Shown: positions 49,974 to 58,959, counted from the first letter of the stretch. The stretch is DNA of 64,000 bases from Pseudodesulfovibrio indicus (GCF_001563225.1 NZ_CP014206.1:992001-1056000); one strand, 5' to 3'. Made by a program: numbers and translations. Notes: a model not told the origin generated them from the sequence alone.

Positions 49974-52640
49974 ATGGCCCGGAAAGAGTTAGCCAAAGCC
50001 TACGAACCGTGGGATGTCGAGGAGAAGTGGGAGAGCCACTGGGAAGCGAGCAGGACCTTCAGCCCCGATCCCGACGGTCCGGGCGAGTCCTACTCCATCG
50101 TCATTCCCCCGCCCAACGTCACCGGCGTCCTGCACATGGGCCACGCCCTGAACCTGACCCTCCAGGACATCCTCTGCCGCTTCAACCGGCAGCAGGGCAG
50201 GAACGTCCTGTGGGTCCCCGGCACCGACCACGCGGGCATCGCCACCCAGAACGTGGTCGAGCGCCAGCTCAAGGGCGAGGGGCTGACCCGCGACGACCTG
50301 GGCCGCGAGAAGTTCATTGAGCGCGTCTGGGAATGGAAGAAGGAGAAGGGCGATCACATCCTGAGCCAGATCCGCCGCATGGGCGCGTCCGTCGACTGGA
50401 CCCGCGAATGTTTCACCTTCGACGACCAGCGCGCCAAGGCCGTGCGCCAGGTCTTCGTCAAGCTCTTCGAGCAGGGGCTGATCTACAAGGGCGACTACAT
50501 CATCAACTGGTGCAACCGCTGCCACACCGCCCTGGCCGACGACGAGGTCGAGCACGAGGCCAAGCCCGGCAAGCTCCACCACATCAAGTACCCCCTGGCG
50601 GACGGGACCGGCCATCTGATCGTGGCCACCACCCGGCCCGAGACCATGCTGGCCGACACGGCCATCGCCGTGAACCCGGACGACGACCGGTTCAACAAGT
50701 ATATCGGCAAGACCGCCATCCTGCCCCTGGTGGGCCGCGAGCTGCCGATCATCGGCGACAGCTACGTGGACATCGAGTTCGGCACCGGCTGCCTCAAGGT
50801 CACTCCGGCCCACGACATGAACGACTGGGAGCTGGGCCGCAAGCACAACCTTGAGGTCATCTCCATCCTGGACGAGCAGGGATTCGTCAACGAGAACGCG
50901 CCCGAGAAATACCGTGGCCTGTCCGTGACCGACGCCCGCAAGATGGTGCTGGACGAACTGGAGTCCGAAGGGCTGCTCAAGGAGATCGTGGACCACGATC
51001 ACTCGGTCGGCGTCTGCTACCGCTGCAAGTCGACCATCGAGCCGCACGTCTCCACCCAGTGGTTCGTGTCCATGAAGCCGCTGGCCGAGAAGGCGCGCGC
51101 CGCCGTGCCCGCCGAGACCCAGATCTTCCCCGAGCACTGGACCAAGACCTACTACCAGTGGCTGGACGAGATCCGCGACTGGTGCATCTCCCGCCAGATC
51201 TGGTGGGGCCACCGCATCCCGGCCTGGACCTGCGAGGAGTGCGGCGAGCTGATCGTTTCCATCGACGACCCGACCGTCTGCACCAAGTGCGGCTCCTCCA
51301 AGCTCGTTCAGGACGAGGACGTTTTGGACACATGGTTCTCCTCGGCCCTGTGGCCGTTCTCGACCCTGGGCTGGCCGGACGACACCCGTGAACTGGCCCG
51401 CTACTACCCGACCTCCTGCCTGGTCACCGGGTTCGACATCCTGTTCTTCTGGGTGGCGCGCATGATGATGATGGGCCTCCAGTTCATGGAGCAGGTCCCG
51501 TTCAAGCACGTCTACATCCACGCCCTGGTCCGCGACGAGCAGGGCAAGAAGATGAGCAAGTCCACGGGCAACGTCATCGACCCCCTGGACATGATCGGGA
51601 AGTACGGCGCCGACGCCCTGCGCTTCACCCTGACGAGCTTCGCGGCCATGGGGAGGGACATCAAGCTCTCCGAGCAGCGCATCGAGGGCTACAAGCACTT
51701 CATGAACAAGATCTGGAACGCCACCCGGTTCGCCATGATGAACCTGCCGGACGAGATTCCGGCGGTGGAGTTGTCCGAGGCCGACGGGCTGGCCAACCGC
51801 TGGATTCTCCATCGTCTGGAGGAGGTCAAGGCGGCCGTGGCCGAGGCCACTGTGGAATACCGGTTCAACGAGATCGCCCAGACCCTGTACAAGTTCATCT
51901 GGTCCGAGTTCTGCGACTGGTACCTGGAGATGATCAAGCCCGCCCTGTACGGCGAGGACGAAAAGGCCAAGGCGGCCACGCAGAAGGTCCTGTGGACCGT
52001 ACTCTCCGAGACCATGGTCCTGCTCCACCCGGTGACCCCGTTCATCACCCAGGAGATCTGGAACGTCCTGCCCCGCCCCGCCGGCGACGACCGCAGCGAG
52101 GACATCGCCACCCTGCCGGCCCCGGAAAAGCGGCCCTCCTGCCTGGACCCCAAGGCCGTGGACGAGATGGACCTGTTCATGGGCGTGGTCTCCGGCACCC
52201 GCAACATCCGCACCGAACTGCTCATCGAACCGGCCAAGAAGCTCGACCTGCTCATCCGCACGGTCAACGACGACGACAAGGCGGTCCTCACGGCGAACCT
52301 CGGGCTGATCCAGTCCCTGGCGCGCATCGAGAACATCACCGTGGGCCCCGACGCCAAGGGCCCCAAGGCGTCCGGCGCGGCCGTGGTGCGGGGCAACGAA
52401 CTGTCCGTGCCGCTTGAGGGCGTGGTGGACTTCGAGGCCGAGCTGGCCCGGCTGGACAAGAACCTGGCCAAGCTCGAAAAGACCATGAAGGGCGTGGCCG
52501 GCAAGCTCAAGAACCCCGGCTTCGTGAACAACGCCCCCGCCGAGGTCGTGGAAGGCGAAAAGACCAAGCTCGCCGAAATGGAAGAAGAAAAAACCAAACT
52601 CACCCAGCTCAAGGCGCGCCTTGAGTCCGTCATGGGGTAG
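49974..52640 (+). CDS. valS: Valine-tRNA ligase
   Basis: An 888-residue class I synthetase that charges tRNA-Val. The HIGH motif is in PNVTGVLHMGHALN (about 45) and the KMSKS motif is GKKMSKSTGNVIDPLDM (about 525). The editing (CP1) domain has VATTRPETMLADTAIAVNP, the anticodon-binding region WSEFCDWYLEMIKPALYG, and the C-terminal coiled coil is at about 825-888. Length is usual. GGAAGGAACCGC precedes the ATG. Confidence 0.98.
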   Translation: MARKELAKAYEPWDVEEKWESHWEASRTFSPDPDGPGESYSIVIPPPNVTGVLHMGHALNLTLQDILCRFNRQQGRNVLWVPGTDHAGIATQNVVERQLKGEGLTRDDLGREKFIERVWEWKKEKGDHILSQIRRMGASVDWTRECFTFDDQRAKAVRQVFVKLFEQGLIYKGDYIINWCNRCHTALADDEVEHEAKPGKLHHIKYPLADGTGHLIVATTRPETMLADTAIAVNPDDDRFNKYIGKTAILPLVGRELPIIGDSYVDIEFGTGCLKVTPAHDMNDWELGRKHNLEVISILDEQGFVNENAPEKYRGLSVTDARKMVLDELESEGLLKEIVDHDHSVGVCYRCKSTIEPHVSTQWFVSMKPLAEKARAAVPAETQIFPEHWTKTYYQWLDEIRDWCISRQIWWGHRIPAWTCEECGELIVSIDDPTVCTKCGSSKLVQDEDVLDTWFSSALWPFSTLGWPDDTRELARYYPTSCLVTGFDILFFWVARMMMMGLQFMEQVPFKHVYIHALVRDEQGKKMSKSTGNVIDPLDMIGKYGADALRFTLTSFAAMGRDIKLSEQRIEGYKHFMNKIWNATRFAMMNLPDEIPAVELSEADGLANRWILHRLEEVKAAVAEATVEYRFNEIAQTLYKFIWSEFCDWYLEMIKPALYGEDEKAKAATQKVLWTVLSETMVLLHPVTPFITQEIWNVLPRPAGDDRSEDIATLPAPEKRPSCLDPKAVDEMDLFMGVVSGTRNIRTELLIEPAKKLDLLIRTVNDDDKAVLTANLGLIQSLARIENITVGPDAKGPKASGAAVVRGNELSVPLEGVVDFEAELARLDKNLAKLEKTMKGVAGKLKNPGFVNNAPAEVVEGEKTKLAEMEEEKTKLTQLKARLESVMG

Positions 52641-52649
52641 AAGAAAAAA

Positions 52650-52675
52650 CGAAGCCCCTCAAGAGAGGGGCTTCG
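52650..52675 (-). terminator. Hairpin after valS with its T-run on the minus strand
   Basis: CGAAGCCCCTC / GAGGGGCTTCG is a perfect 11-bp stem. On the plus strand it has no T-run (CATTG follows), but on the minus strand TTTTTTCTTC follows. It can stop minus-strand transcripts or act only as a weak 3' stabiliser of valS mRNA. Confidence 0.55.
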
Positions 52676-52780
52676 CATTGAACCTTGAGGACATCACCGA
52701 GTCTGGCTCGGGAGGGGTTTCTCTCAAGGACGGCAAGATAGATATAAACACGGTTCGTAAAAAAAGCAAGCAACCACGAT

Positions 52781-53473
52781 ATGGCTGGCCAGGACGGACA
52801 AAGTAACCTCGAAGAGCTTGTGAAAAGCCTGTCTGTCGAGCGGCTCATGCCCTATCGGCTCCCCCGCCGCTCCAATCCCGACGAGAGCGAATTCGACTGG
52901 CTGCTGCGTTATATCTGGAACATCAGGTTGTGCGAATCTCTGTATCCGGGCCTTCAGAACCTTGAGATCGCTTTGCGAAACGCAATCCATAGCGCGCTTT
53001 CGACTTCCTATGGAACCGAGTTTTGGTTTTTCGAGGATGGATTGCTCAAGGCCGGGGAGCTGGAAAGCATCCGCAGGGCGGAGCGAACGATCCCCCGGAA
53101 CAAGAGAAAACTGGCGGGTAAGTTCATAGCCGAATTGGGATTCGGTTTTTGGGTTTCCCTGCTCCACAAACGATACCATGACTCTTTGGTTCCCAAAATC
53201 ATGAAATCGGCGTTTCCCGGAAAGCGGCGGTCAATTAGACGGTCATCGGTTGTTGGGGATTTGGATACTATCCGTAAGTTGCGCAACAGGGTGTTCCATC
53301 ATGAGCCGATCTGGAACAACCCCAACCTTGCCTCCTTGCACAATCAGATTTTGCAGTATATCGCTTGGCTCAACTACGAGCTGTTCGTCGTTTCCCGAGG
53401 GGTGGATCGCTTTGAGACGATCCACGGGGAAGGGACGGCACCCTATAAGGAAGTAATCGCGGCACTGGGGTGA
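52781..53473 (+). CDS. Abi-like HEPN-fold protein
   Basis: A 230-residue protein with the Abi-like layout: an N-terminal SLSVERLMPYRLP and LLRYIWNIRLCESLYPGLQNLEIALRNAIHSALS block, a central helical part with a short WVSLLHKRYHDSLV, and a C-terminal RKLRNRVFHHEPIW with the R-x4-H core of HEPN ribonuclease-like domains. The codons and base composition are visibly AT-richer than the flanking valS and cobA-hemD, which suggests recent acquisition. Such Abi_2/AbiD-type proteins are often anti-phage, but no partner gene is here. The ribosome-binding site is weak. Confidence 0.75.
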   Translation: MAGQDGQSNLEELVKSLSVERLMPYRLPRRSNPDESEFDWLLRYIWNIRLCESLYPGLQNLEIALRNAIHSALSTSYGTEFWFFEDGLLKAGELESIRRAERTIPRNKRKLAGKFIAELGFGFWVSLLHKRYHDSLVPKIMKSAFPGKRRSIRRSSVVGDLDTIRKLRNRVFHHEPIWNNPNLASLHNQILQYIAWLNYELFVVSRGVDRFETIHGEGTAPYKEVIAALG

Positions 53474-53495
53474 CCGCGCATAATCGGAGAAACAG

Positions 53496-55010
53496 ATGGC
53501 AAACGTATTCCTCGTCGGAGCCGGTCCGGGCGATCCGGGCATGCTGACCCTGCGCGCCAAGGAGATCATCGAGACCTGCGACATCATGATCTACGACTAC
53601 CTGGCCAACGCCGACTTCCTGAAGTGGTGCAAGCCGGATTGTGAGATCCTGTACGTGGGCAAGAAGGGCGGGGACCACACCCTGCCCCAGGACAAGATCA
53701 ACGACCTGATCGTGGAGAAGGCCAGGTCCGGCCTCGTCGTCTGCCGCCTCAAGGGCGGCGATCCGTACGTCTTCGGGCGCGGGGGCGAGGAGGGCGAGGA
53801 GCTGGTCGAGGCGGGCATCGACTTCGAGGTCGTGCCCGGCATCACCGCGGGCGTGGCTGCCGCCGCCTACGCGGGCATCCCGGTCACCCACCGCGATTTC
53901 ACCACCTCGGTCTGCTTCATCACCGGCCACGAGGACCCGACCAAGGCCGAGTCCGGCAACAACTGGGAAGTCTACGGTCGGTCCAACTCCACCCTGGTCT
54001 TCTACATGGGCGTGGGCAACCTGCCCATGATCGCGCAAAATCTCATGGAAAACGGGCGGCCCGCCGACACCCCGGTGGCCCTCGTGCGCTGGGGCACCCG
54101 CTGCAACCAGACCTCCTTCGTGTCCGACCTGGAACACGTGGCCGAAGAGGCCCAGGCGCGCAACTGGAAGGCCCCGTCCATCATCATCGTGGGCGGCGTC
54201 TGCTCGCTGCACGACAAGCTCGGCTGGTTCGAGAAGAAACCGCTGCTCGGCCAGGGCGTGGTCGTCACCCGCGCCCGCGAACAGGCCTCCGGCCTGGTCA
54301 ACGTGCTGCGCTCCCACGGCGCGTGCGTGCACGAGTTCCCGACCATCTCCGTGGAGCCGCTTGCCGACTACAACGAGGTCGAGACCGCCATCCTGCAGCT
54401 CGCCCGCTACCAGTGGGTGGTGTTCACCTCGGTCAACGGCGTGAAGTTCTTCTGGGAACAGCTGCGCGAGATCGGCCTGGACGCCCGCATCTTCGGCGGC
54501 ATGCAGATCGCGGCCATCGGACCGGCCACCGCCGACGAGCTGCGCGCACGCGGCATCGAGCCGGACTTCATCCCCGAGAAATACGTGGCCGAACACGTGG
54601 TCGAAGGGCTGCTCAAGCGCGGCATCCAGGGCTCGGACGTGCTCATTCCCCGCGCCAAGGTCGCCCGCGAGGTCCTGCCCCGCGAGCTCAAGGAGGCGGG
54701 GTGCAACGTCACGGTCCTGCCGGTCTACGAGACCCGGCTGGTCCAGGCCGACGGCGACGAGATCATGACCGCCCTGGGCGCGGGCAAGATCCGGTACGTG
54801 ACCTTCACTTCCTCGTCCACGGTGGAGAACTTCTTCGAGCTCGTCCCGGCGGACGTTTTCAAGAATTACCCGGACGTCAAGATCGCCTCCATCGGCCCGG
54901 TGACCTCCGAGACCGTCAAGCGGTTCGGCTTCACCCCGGCCCTGGAACCCGAGGATTACACCATCCCCGGCCTGGTGGACGCGCTGATCAAGGACGCCAC
55001 CGGCGAATAA
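53496..55010 (+). CDS. cobA: Fused uroporphyrinogen-III C-methyltransferase / uroporphyrinogen-III synthase
   Basis: A 504-residue CobA-HemD fusion. Residues about 1-245 form the SAM-dependent methyltransferase (VGAGPGDPGMLTLRAKEII, VCRLKGGDPYVFGRGGEE, VVPGITAGVAAAAYAGIPVTHRD). Residues about 255-500 form the uroporphyrinogen-III synthase (VVVTRAREQASGLVNVLRSHG, VFTSVNGVKFFWE, YVTFTSSSTVENFFELV, IASIGPVTSETVKRFG). Together they make uroporphyrinogen III and methylate it to precorrin-2, the branch to sirohaem, haem d1 and cobalamin. Such a fusion is common in sulfate reducers. It starts 22 bp after the Abi-like gene and has a terminator. Confidence 0.96.
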   Translation: MANVFLVGAGPGDPGMLTLRAKEIIETCDIMIYDYLANADFLKWCKPDCEILYVGKKGGDHTLPQDKINDLIVEKARSGLVVCRLKGGDPYVFGRGGEEGEELVEAGIDFEVVPGITAGVAAAAYAGIPVTHRDFTTSVCFITGHEDPTKAESGNNWEVYGRSNSTLVFYMGVGNLPMIAQNLMENGRPADTPVALVRWGTRCNQTSFVSDLEHVAEEAQARNWKAPSIIIVGGVCSLHDKLGWFEKKPLLGQGVVVTRAREQASGLVNVLRSHGACVHEFPTISVEPLADYNEVETAILQLARYQWVVFTSVNGVKFFWEQLREIGLDARIFGGMQIAAIGPATADELRARGIEPDFIPEKYVAEHVVEGLLKRGIQGSDVLIPRAKVAREVLPRELKEAGCNVTVLPVYETRLVQADGDEIMTALGAGKIRYVTFTSSSTVENFFELVPADVFKNYPDVKIASIGPVTSETVKRFGFTPALEPEDYTIPGLVDALIKDATGE

Positions 55011-55034
55011 CCCTCGCCGACAGACGCAAGAAAA

Positions 55035-55069
55035 GGCCCGGCCCGCTCTCTGCGGTCCGGGCCGTTTTT
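55035..55069. terminator. Terminator after cobA-hemD, shared with the convergent YegP-like gene
   Basis: GGCCCGG / CCGGGCC with a 15-nt loop is followed by GTTTTT on the plus strand. It ends one base into the 3' end of the convergent gene. Confidence 0.8.
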
Positions 55070-55403
55070 ATGGCAGGATGTCGATGATGGTCGTGGTCGG
55101 GCCGTTGGCCTTGACCGATTCGATGCCCTTTTCCATGGCCTGTGCGGAGGAGTACATCTCGCTCACGCCGATGATCTGGTGGTTGGCGGCCTTGAGCACG
55201 AAATAGGGCTCCCCGGCCTTGGATTGGCGGCGCTCGTAGCGCTCGTCGAGCGGGGAGTTGGTCTGCACGCTCGCAATGCCGTTGGTGCAGGCGTCCTTGG
55301 TCGTATATCGCTCGCTGGTCAGGATGATCTGGCCGTTGGTGGCCAGAAGGTTGAACATCCACTGGCCGTCCGTGGTGGGTTTGCGTTCGTATTTTCCCGG
55401 CAT
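55068..55403 (-). CDS. YegP-like DUF1508 protein
   Basis: A 111-residue protein made of two DUF1508 repeats: YERKPTTDGQWMFNLLATNGQIILTSERYTTKDACTNGIASV and YERRQSKAGEPYFVLKAANHQIIGVSEMYSSAQAMEKGIESV. The start at 55403 has AAGGAGAACGCCC before it; upstream in-frame codons have no site. The family (YegP, UPF0339) is small, dimeric and of unknown function. Confidence 0.9.
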   Translation of the reverse strand: MPGKYERKPTTDGQWMFNLLATNGQIILTSERYTTKDACTNGIASVQTNSPLDERYERRQSKAGEPYFVLKAANHQIIGVSEMYSSAQAMEKGIESVKANGPTTTIIDILP

Positions 55404-55617
55404 GGGCGTTCTCCTTGCGTTGACCGGAAGCCGATCGCGGCCGCCGTGACAATTCATTGAGTTTGTTCGACAATGCTTACCTCTATCATGTTTCGCCGCG
55501 CAGGGCCACCGGCCGGTGCCAAATTCCCGTTACGCTGTCCTTGAAAAAACGGCCGCTTTAAGCCAAGTTCTGGGGCGGGGCGATTCCGCGTCCCGCCAAT
55601 CGTTCAAGGGAGCGTCC

Positions 55618-56322
55618 ATGCCAATGCCCATTGCCGTCCTCGTATCCGGGGGCGGGTCCAATCTGCAAGCCATCATCGACCGCATCGAAGCGGGCATGCT
55701 CGACGCCGAGATCAAGGTGGTGGTGTCCAACAAGGCCGACGCCTTGGGCCTGACCCGGGCCAAAAACCATCACATCCCGACCCGCGTGCTGCTGCACACC
55801 GAGTTCGACTCGCGCGAATCGTTCGACGAGGCCATGGTCCAAGCCATCCGGGAGTCCGGCGTGACCCCGCAGGGCGTCGTGGCCATGGCCGGATTCATGC
55901 GCATGGTCACCCCGGTGTTCCTCAACGCATTCAAGGGGCGGGTCGTGAACATCCACCCGGCCCTGCTGCCGAGCTTTCCCGGCGTGCGCGGCCAGTCCGA
56001 CGCCGCGGACTACGGGGTCAAGATCGCCGGCTGCACCGTGCATTTCGTGGACGAGAAGATGGACCACGGCGCGGTCATCATCCAGGCCGCCGTGCCGTGC
56101 CAACCGGGCGAGGGCGGCGACAGGCTCGGCTCGCGCATCCTGCGGCTCGAACACCGCGTCCTGCCCCAGGCCCTGCAATGGCTGGCCGAGGATCGGCTCA
56201 CCGTGGACGGCCGGTTCGTGCACCTCAAACCGTCCACCCGGAACCTCGCCATCCAACCCATGGCCGACGTGGACGTCGAAACCCAAGCCCTGGTCTGGCC
56301 GCCTCTGGAAGAAGGCTTTTAG
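55618..56322 (+). CDS. purN: Phosphoribosylglycinamide formyltransferase
   Basis: A 234-residue PurN that transfers formyl from 10-formyltetrahydrofolate to GAR in purine synthesis. Signatures: VLVSGGGSNLQAIID, VVSNKADALGLTRAK, the catalytic NIHPALLPSFPG and the His/Asp pair in IAGCTVHFVDEKMDHGAVIIQ. The last region (after about 180) is a little longer than usual. AAGGGAG precedes the ATG at 55618; another ATG at 55624 is possible. It is followed by an element I pair. Confidence 0.95.
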   Translation: MPMPIAVLVSGGGSNLQAIIDRIEAGMLDAEIKVVVSNKADALGLTRAKNHHIPTRVLLHTEFDSRESFDEAMVQAIRESGVTPQGVVAMAGFMRMVTPVFLNAFKGRVVNIHPALLPSFPGVRGQSDAADYGVKIAGCTVHFVDEKMDHGAVIIQAAVPCQPGEGGDRLGSRILRLEHRVLPQALQWLAEDRLTVDGRFVHLKPSTRNLAIQPMADVDVETQALVWPPLEEGF

Positions 56323-56325
56323 AGA

Positions 56326-56423
56326 TGCCTCCGGCGGCCAGAGGGGAAACTTTTGAAAAAGTTTCCCCTCTGGACTCCCCTTCAAAACTTTTTGTGTGCC
56401 TTCGGCAGGGGCGTGCGGGAGCG
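56326..56423 (+). repeat. Element I, forward half (hairpin 56338-56373)
   Basis: GCCTCCGGCGGCC, then a perfect 17-bp stem CCAGAGGGGAAACTTTT / AAAAGTTTCCCCTCTGG with apex GA, then GGACTCCCCTTCAAAACTTT and TGCCTTCGGCAGG. It starts four bases after the purN stop. No gene lies in 56323-56608. Confidence 0.9.
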
Positions 56424-56489
56424 GGGGGGAGATCCGAAAACGATATTTTGAATTAACCCGATAAGACAGATCCATCCCCGCGACCCGAC

Positions 56490-56602
56490 CCGCGAAGCGG
56501 CACCAAAAAGTTTGGGAAAAGGAGGGGATGGGGGTCCGGGGGAAGGGGAGGAAAGAACTCTTTTCAAAGGGTTTTTCCTCCCCTTCCCCGGCGCCGGAGG
56601 CG
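56490..56602 (-). repeat. Element I, inverted half (hairpin 56536-56591)
   Basis: GCGAAGCGGCACCAAAAAGT, TTGGGAAAAGGAGGGGATGG, GGGTCC, a stem of about 26 bp with an apex mismatch, then GGCGCCGGAGGCG. Its GGAGG at 56596-56600 stands 8 bases before the exonuclease ATG and is the ribosome-binding site. It is the inverted partner of the copy at 56326. Confidence 0.9.
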
Positions 56603-56608
56603 CTCTTC

Positions 56609-57145
56609 ATGCCTGATGTAAATGACGTTCGGTTTGTGGCCATTGATTTCGAGACGGCGGACCCCAAGCGGGATTCGGCGTGCGCGGTGGGCATTGTGGT
56701 GGTCGAGGGCGGCGAGATCGTGGCCCGCGACTACCGCTTGATCCGCCCGCCCCGGTCGAAGTTCAACCCGTTTTGCGTGCAGGTGCACGGCATCCACTGG
56801 GCGGACGTGTGTGGCGAGCCGAGTTTCGGCGACCTGTGGCCGGAATTGCAGTTGTGGTTCCGGGACGCGGATTTCATCGTGGCCCACAACGCGGCCTTCG
56901 ACAAGTCGGTGCTGCACACCTGCTGCCGCGAGTCCGGCTGGGACGCGCCGGTCCAGCCGTTTTTGTGCACGGTGCAGCTGTCCAAGAAGACCTGGGCCCT
57001 GCCTTCCAACAAGCTGCCCGCCGTGTGCGCGCACTTGGGCATAGAGCTGAACCACCACAACGCGGCCTCGGACGCCGAGGCGTGCGCCCTGATCGCGGTC
57101 AGCGGGCTGCGCGAGAATCCCGCGTTCCTGGGCAAGGTGCTGTGA
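56609..57145 (+). CDS. DEDDh-type 3'-5' exonuclease domain protein
   Basis: A 178-residue exonuclease of the DnaQ/RNase T fold. The catalytic carboxylates are in VAIDFETADPKR, HWADVCGEP region and FIVAHNAAFDKSVL, with the final His-Asp in HHNAASDAEACAL. The start follows the repeat-supplied GGAGG. Its stop codon overlaps the start of cobM (TGATG), so the two are translated together, although no functional link is known. Confidence 0.88.
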   Translation: MPDVNDVRFVAIDFETADPKRDSACAVGIVVVEGGEIVARDYRLIRPPRSKFNPFCVQVHGIHWADVCGEPSFGDLWPELQLWFRDADFIVAHNAAFDKSVLHTCCRESGWDAPVQPFLCTVQLSKKTWALPSNKLPAVCAHLGIELNHHNAASDAEACALIAVSGLRENPAFLGKVL

Positions 57146-57906
57146 TGGCGCAGGTCTGTTTCATCGGCGCGGGGCCGGGCGACCCGGAGCTGCTGACCGT
57201 CAAGGGGCGGCGGCTCATCGGCGAGGCGGACCTGGTGCTCTACGCCGGGTCCCTGGTGCCCGCCGAGGTGGTGGCCGGGGCCAAGGAGGGCGCGAAGGTG
57301 GCGGACTCCGCGTCCATGAGCCTGGAGCAGACCCACGCGCTGATCATGGAGACCGTGCGCGCGGGCGGCACGGTGGCCCGGGTGCATACCGGCGACCCCG
57401 CGCTGTACGGCGCGATCCGCGAGCAGATGGCGCTGCTTGAGGCTGAGGGCGTCCCGTGCGCGGTGGTGCCGGGCGTGACCGCCGGGTTTGCGGCGGCGGC
57501 AGCGGCGGGGCGGTCGTACACCGTGCCCGAGGTCACCCAGACGTTGATCTTCACCCGGCTGGAGGGCCGTACTCCAGTGCCGGAACGCGAGGCGCTGCGG
57601 AAGCTGGCGGCCCACGGCTCGGCCATGTGCATTTATCTTTCGGCGGGCGATCCCGAGGGCGTGCAGCGCGAGCTGCTGGCCGGGGGACTGGACGCGGCCA
57701 CCCTGGTGGTCATGGCCTACCGCGTGGGCTGGCCGGACGAGAAGGTGGTCGAGACCGAGCTGGGCCGCTTGGCGGTGAGCGCCCGCGAGTCCGGCTTCAC
57801 CCGCCAGACCGTGTTCCTGGTCCTGCCCGGGCAGGGGCGCGCGGACGCGGGTACGGCCCGCTCCCTGCTCTACGACGAGCATTTCAGGCACATGTACCGC
57901 AAATAG
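57145..57906 (+). CDS. cobM: Precorrin-4 C11-methyltransferase
   Basis: A 253-residue SAM-dependent methyltransferase of the CobM/CbiF group: VCFIGAGPGDPELLTVKG, VLYAGSLVPAEVV, ARVHTGDPALYGAIREQ, CAVVPGVTAGFAAAAAAGRSYTVPEVTQT and GSAMCIYLSAGD. It methylates C-11 of the corrin ring during cobalamin assembly. It is coupled to the exonuclease gene and followed by yjbQ-like and lysE-like genes after 8 bp and 0 bp. No other ring-modifying genes are adjacent. Confidence 0.94.
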   Translation: MAQVCFIGAGPGDPELLTVKGRRLIGEADLVLYAGSLVPAEVVAGAKEGAKVADSASMSLEQTHALIMETVRAGGTVARVHTGDPALYGAIREQMALLEAEGVPCAVVPGVTAGFAAAAAAGRSYTVPEVTQTLIFTRLEGRTPVPEREALRKLAAHGSAMCIYLSAGDPEGVQRELLAGGLDAATLVVMAYRVGWPDEKVVETELGRLAVSARESGFTRQTVFLVLPGQGRADAGTARSLLYDEHFRHMYRK

Positions 57907-57914
57907 GAGACAGC

Positions 57915-58313
57915 ATGGAGATTTTGGAGATACGCACCCACGAGCGGGAAGAGCTGGCGGACATCACCGGCGCGGTGCGACGCATGATTTCGGCCAACGG
58001 CTGGTCCGACGGCGCGCTGCTGCTCTACTGCCCGCACACCACGGGCGCGGTGACCGTCAACGAGGGGGCGGACCCGGACGTGGTCCGCGACATCGTGGTC
58101 AACATGCGCAAGCTGGTCCCGCACCGGGGCGACTACCGCCACGCCGAGGGCAACTCCGACGCGCACATCAAGTCCTCCCTGTTCGGCTGCGACCAGATGG
58201 TCATCGTCGAGGGCGGCAACCTGATGCTCGGCACCTGGCAAAAGATCTACTTCTGCGAGTTCGACGGCCCGCGCACCCGCAAGCTGTGGGTCAAGTGGCT
58301 GGGGGACAAGTGA
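57915..58313 (+). CDS. YjbQ/UPF0047 family protein
   Basis: A 132-residue protein with the YjbQ signature: YCPHTTGAVTVNEGADPDVVRDI, NSDAHIKSSLFGCDQMVIVEGG and LGTWQKIYFCEFDGPRTRK. The conserved His and Glu residues are in place. Some family members rescue thiamine phosphate synthase mutants, but the normal role is not settled. GGAGA precedes the ATG. Its stop overlaps the lysE-like start by one base. Confidence 0.92.
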   Translation: MEILEIRTHEREELADITGAVRRMISANGWSDGALLLYCPHTTGAVTVNEGADPDVVRDIVVNMRKLVPHRGDYRHAEGNSDAHIKSSLFGCDQMVIVEGGNLMLGTWQKIYFCEFDGPRTRKLWVKWLGDK

Positions 58314-58939
58314 TGCTGACCCCGGAGGTGACCGGCGCGTTTTTCGCGGCCAGCGTGCTGCTCGGGCTGGCGCCGGGGCCGGACAACCTGTTCGTGCTCT
58401 CGCAGTCGGCCCTGCACGGGCGTTGCGCCGGACTTTCGGTGATGCTCGGCCTGTGCACCGGGCTGCTGGTCCACACCTCCGCCGTGGCCTTCGGGGTGGC
58501 CGTGATCTTCCAGACCTCGGCCCTGGCCTTCTCGCTGCTCAAGTACGCGGGCGCGGCCTATCTCGCCTGGCTGGCGTGGGGCGCGCTGCGCGCCCCGGCC
58601 TCGACCCTGCCGCCCGGCTCGACGCCCGCCGTGAGCCGCTGGAAGCTCTACCGGCGGGGTATCCTGATGAACGTCACCAACCCCAAGGTGTCGGTCTTCT
58701 TCCTGGCCTTCCTGCCGCAGTTCGCGGACCCAGCGCGCGGCTCGGTCACGGTCCAGATGCTGCTCCTGGGCGGGCTGTTCATCGCGGCCACGGTCCTGGT
58801 CTTCGGGGCCATCGCCCTGCTGGCCGGGACCCTGGGCCAATGGCTGGCCCGGTCCGCCCGCGCCCAGGTGATCCTCAATCGGCTGGCCGGACTGGTCTTC
58901 CTCGGCCTGGCCCTGAAGCTGGCCACCGCCGAGCGGTAG
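58313..58939 (+). CDS. LysE/RhtB family amino-acid exporter-like protein
   Basis: A 208-residue protein with about six helices and the family N-terminus FFAASVLLGLAPGPDNLFVLSQS, the loop FRRGILMNVTNPK-like (RRGILMNVTNPKVSVFFLAFLPQF), and a hydrophobic C-terminus (AQVILNRLAGLVFLGLALKLA). The family exports amino acids such as lysine, homoserine or threonine. It is the last gene of the exonuclease-cobM-yjbQ-lysE unit and is followed by a strong terminator. Confidence 0.9.
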   Translation: MLTPEVTGAFFAASVLLGLAPGPDNLFVLSQSALHGRCAGLSVMLGLCTGLLVHTSAVAFGVAVIFQTSALAFSLLKYAGAAYLAWLAWGALRAPASTLPPGSTPAVSRWKLYRRGILMNVTNPKVSVFFLAFLPQFADPARGSVTVQMLLLGGLFIAATVLVFGAIALLAGTLGQWLARSARAQVILNRLAGLVFLGLALKLATAER

Positions 58940-58959
58940 GCCCCGGCCCCGACCGGCAG

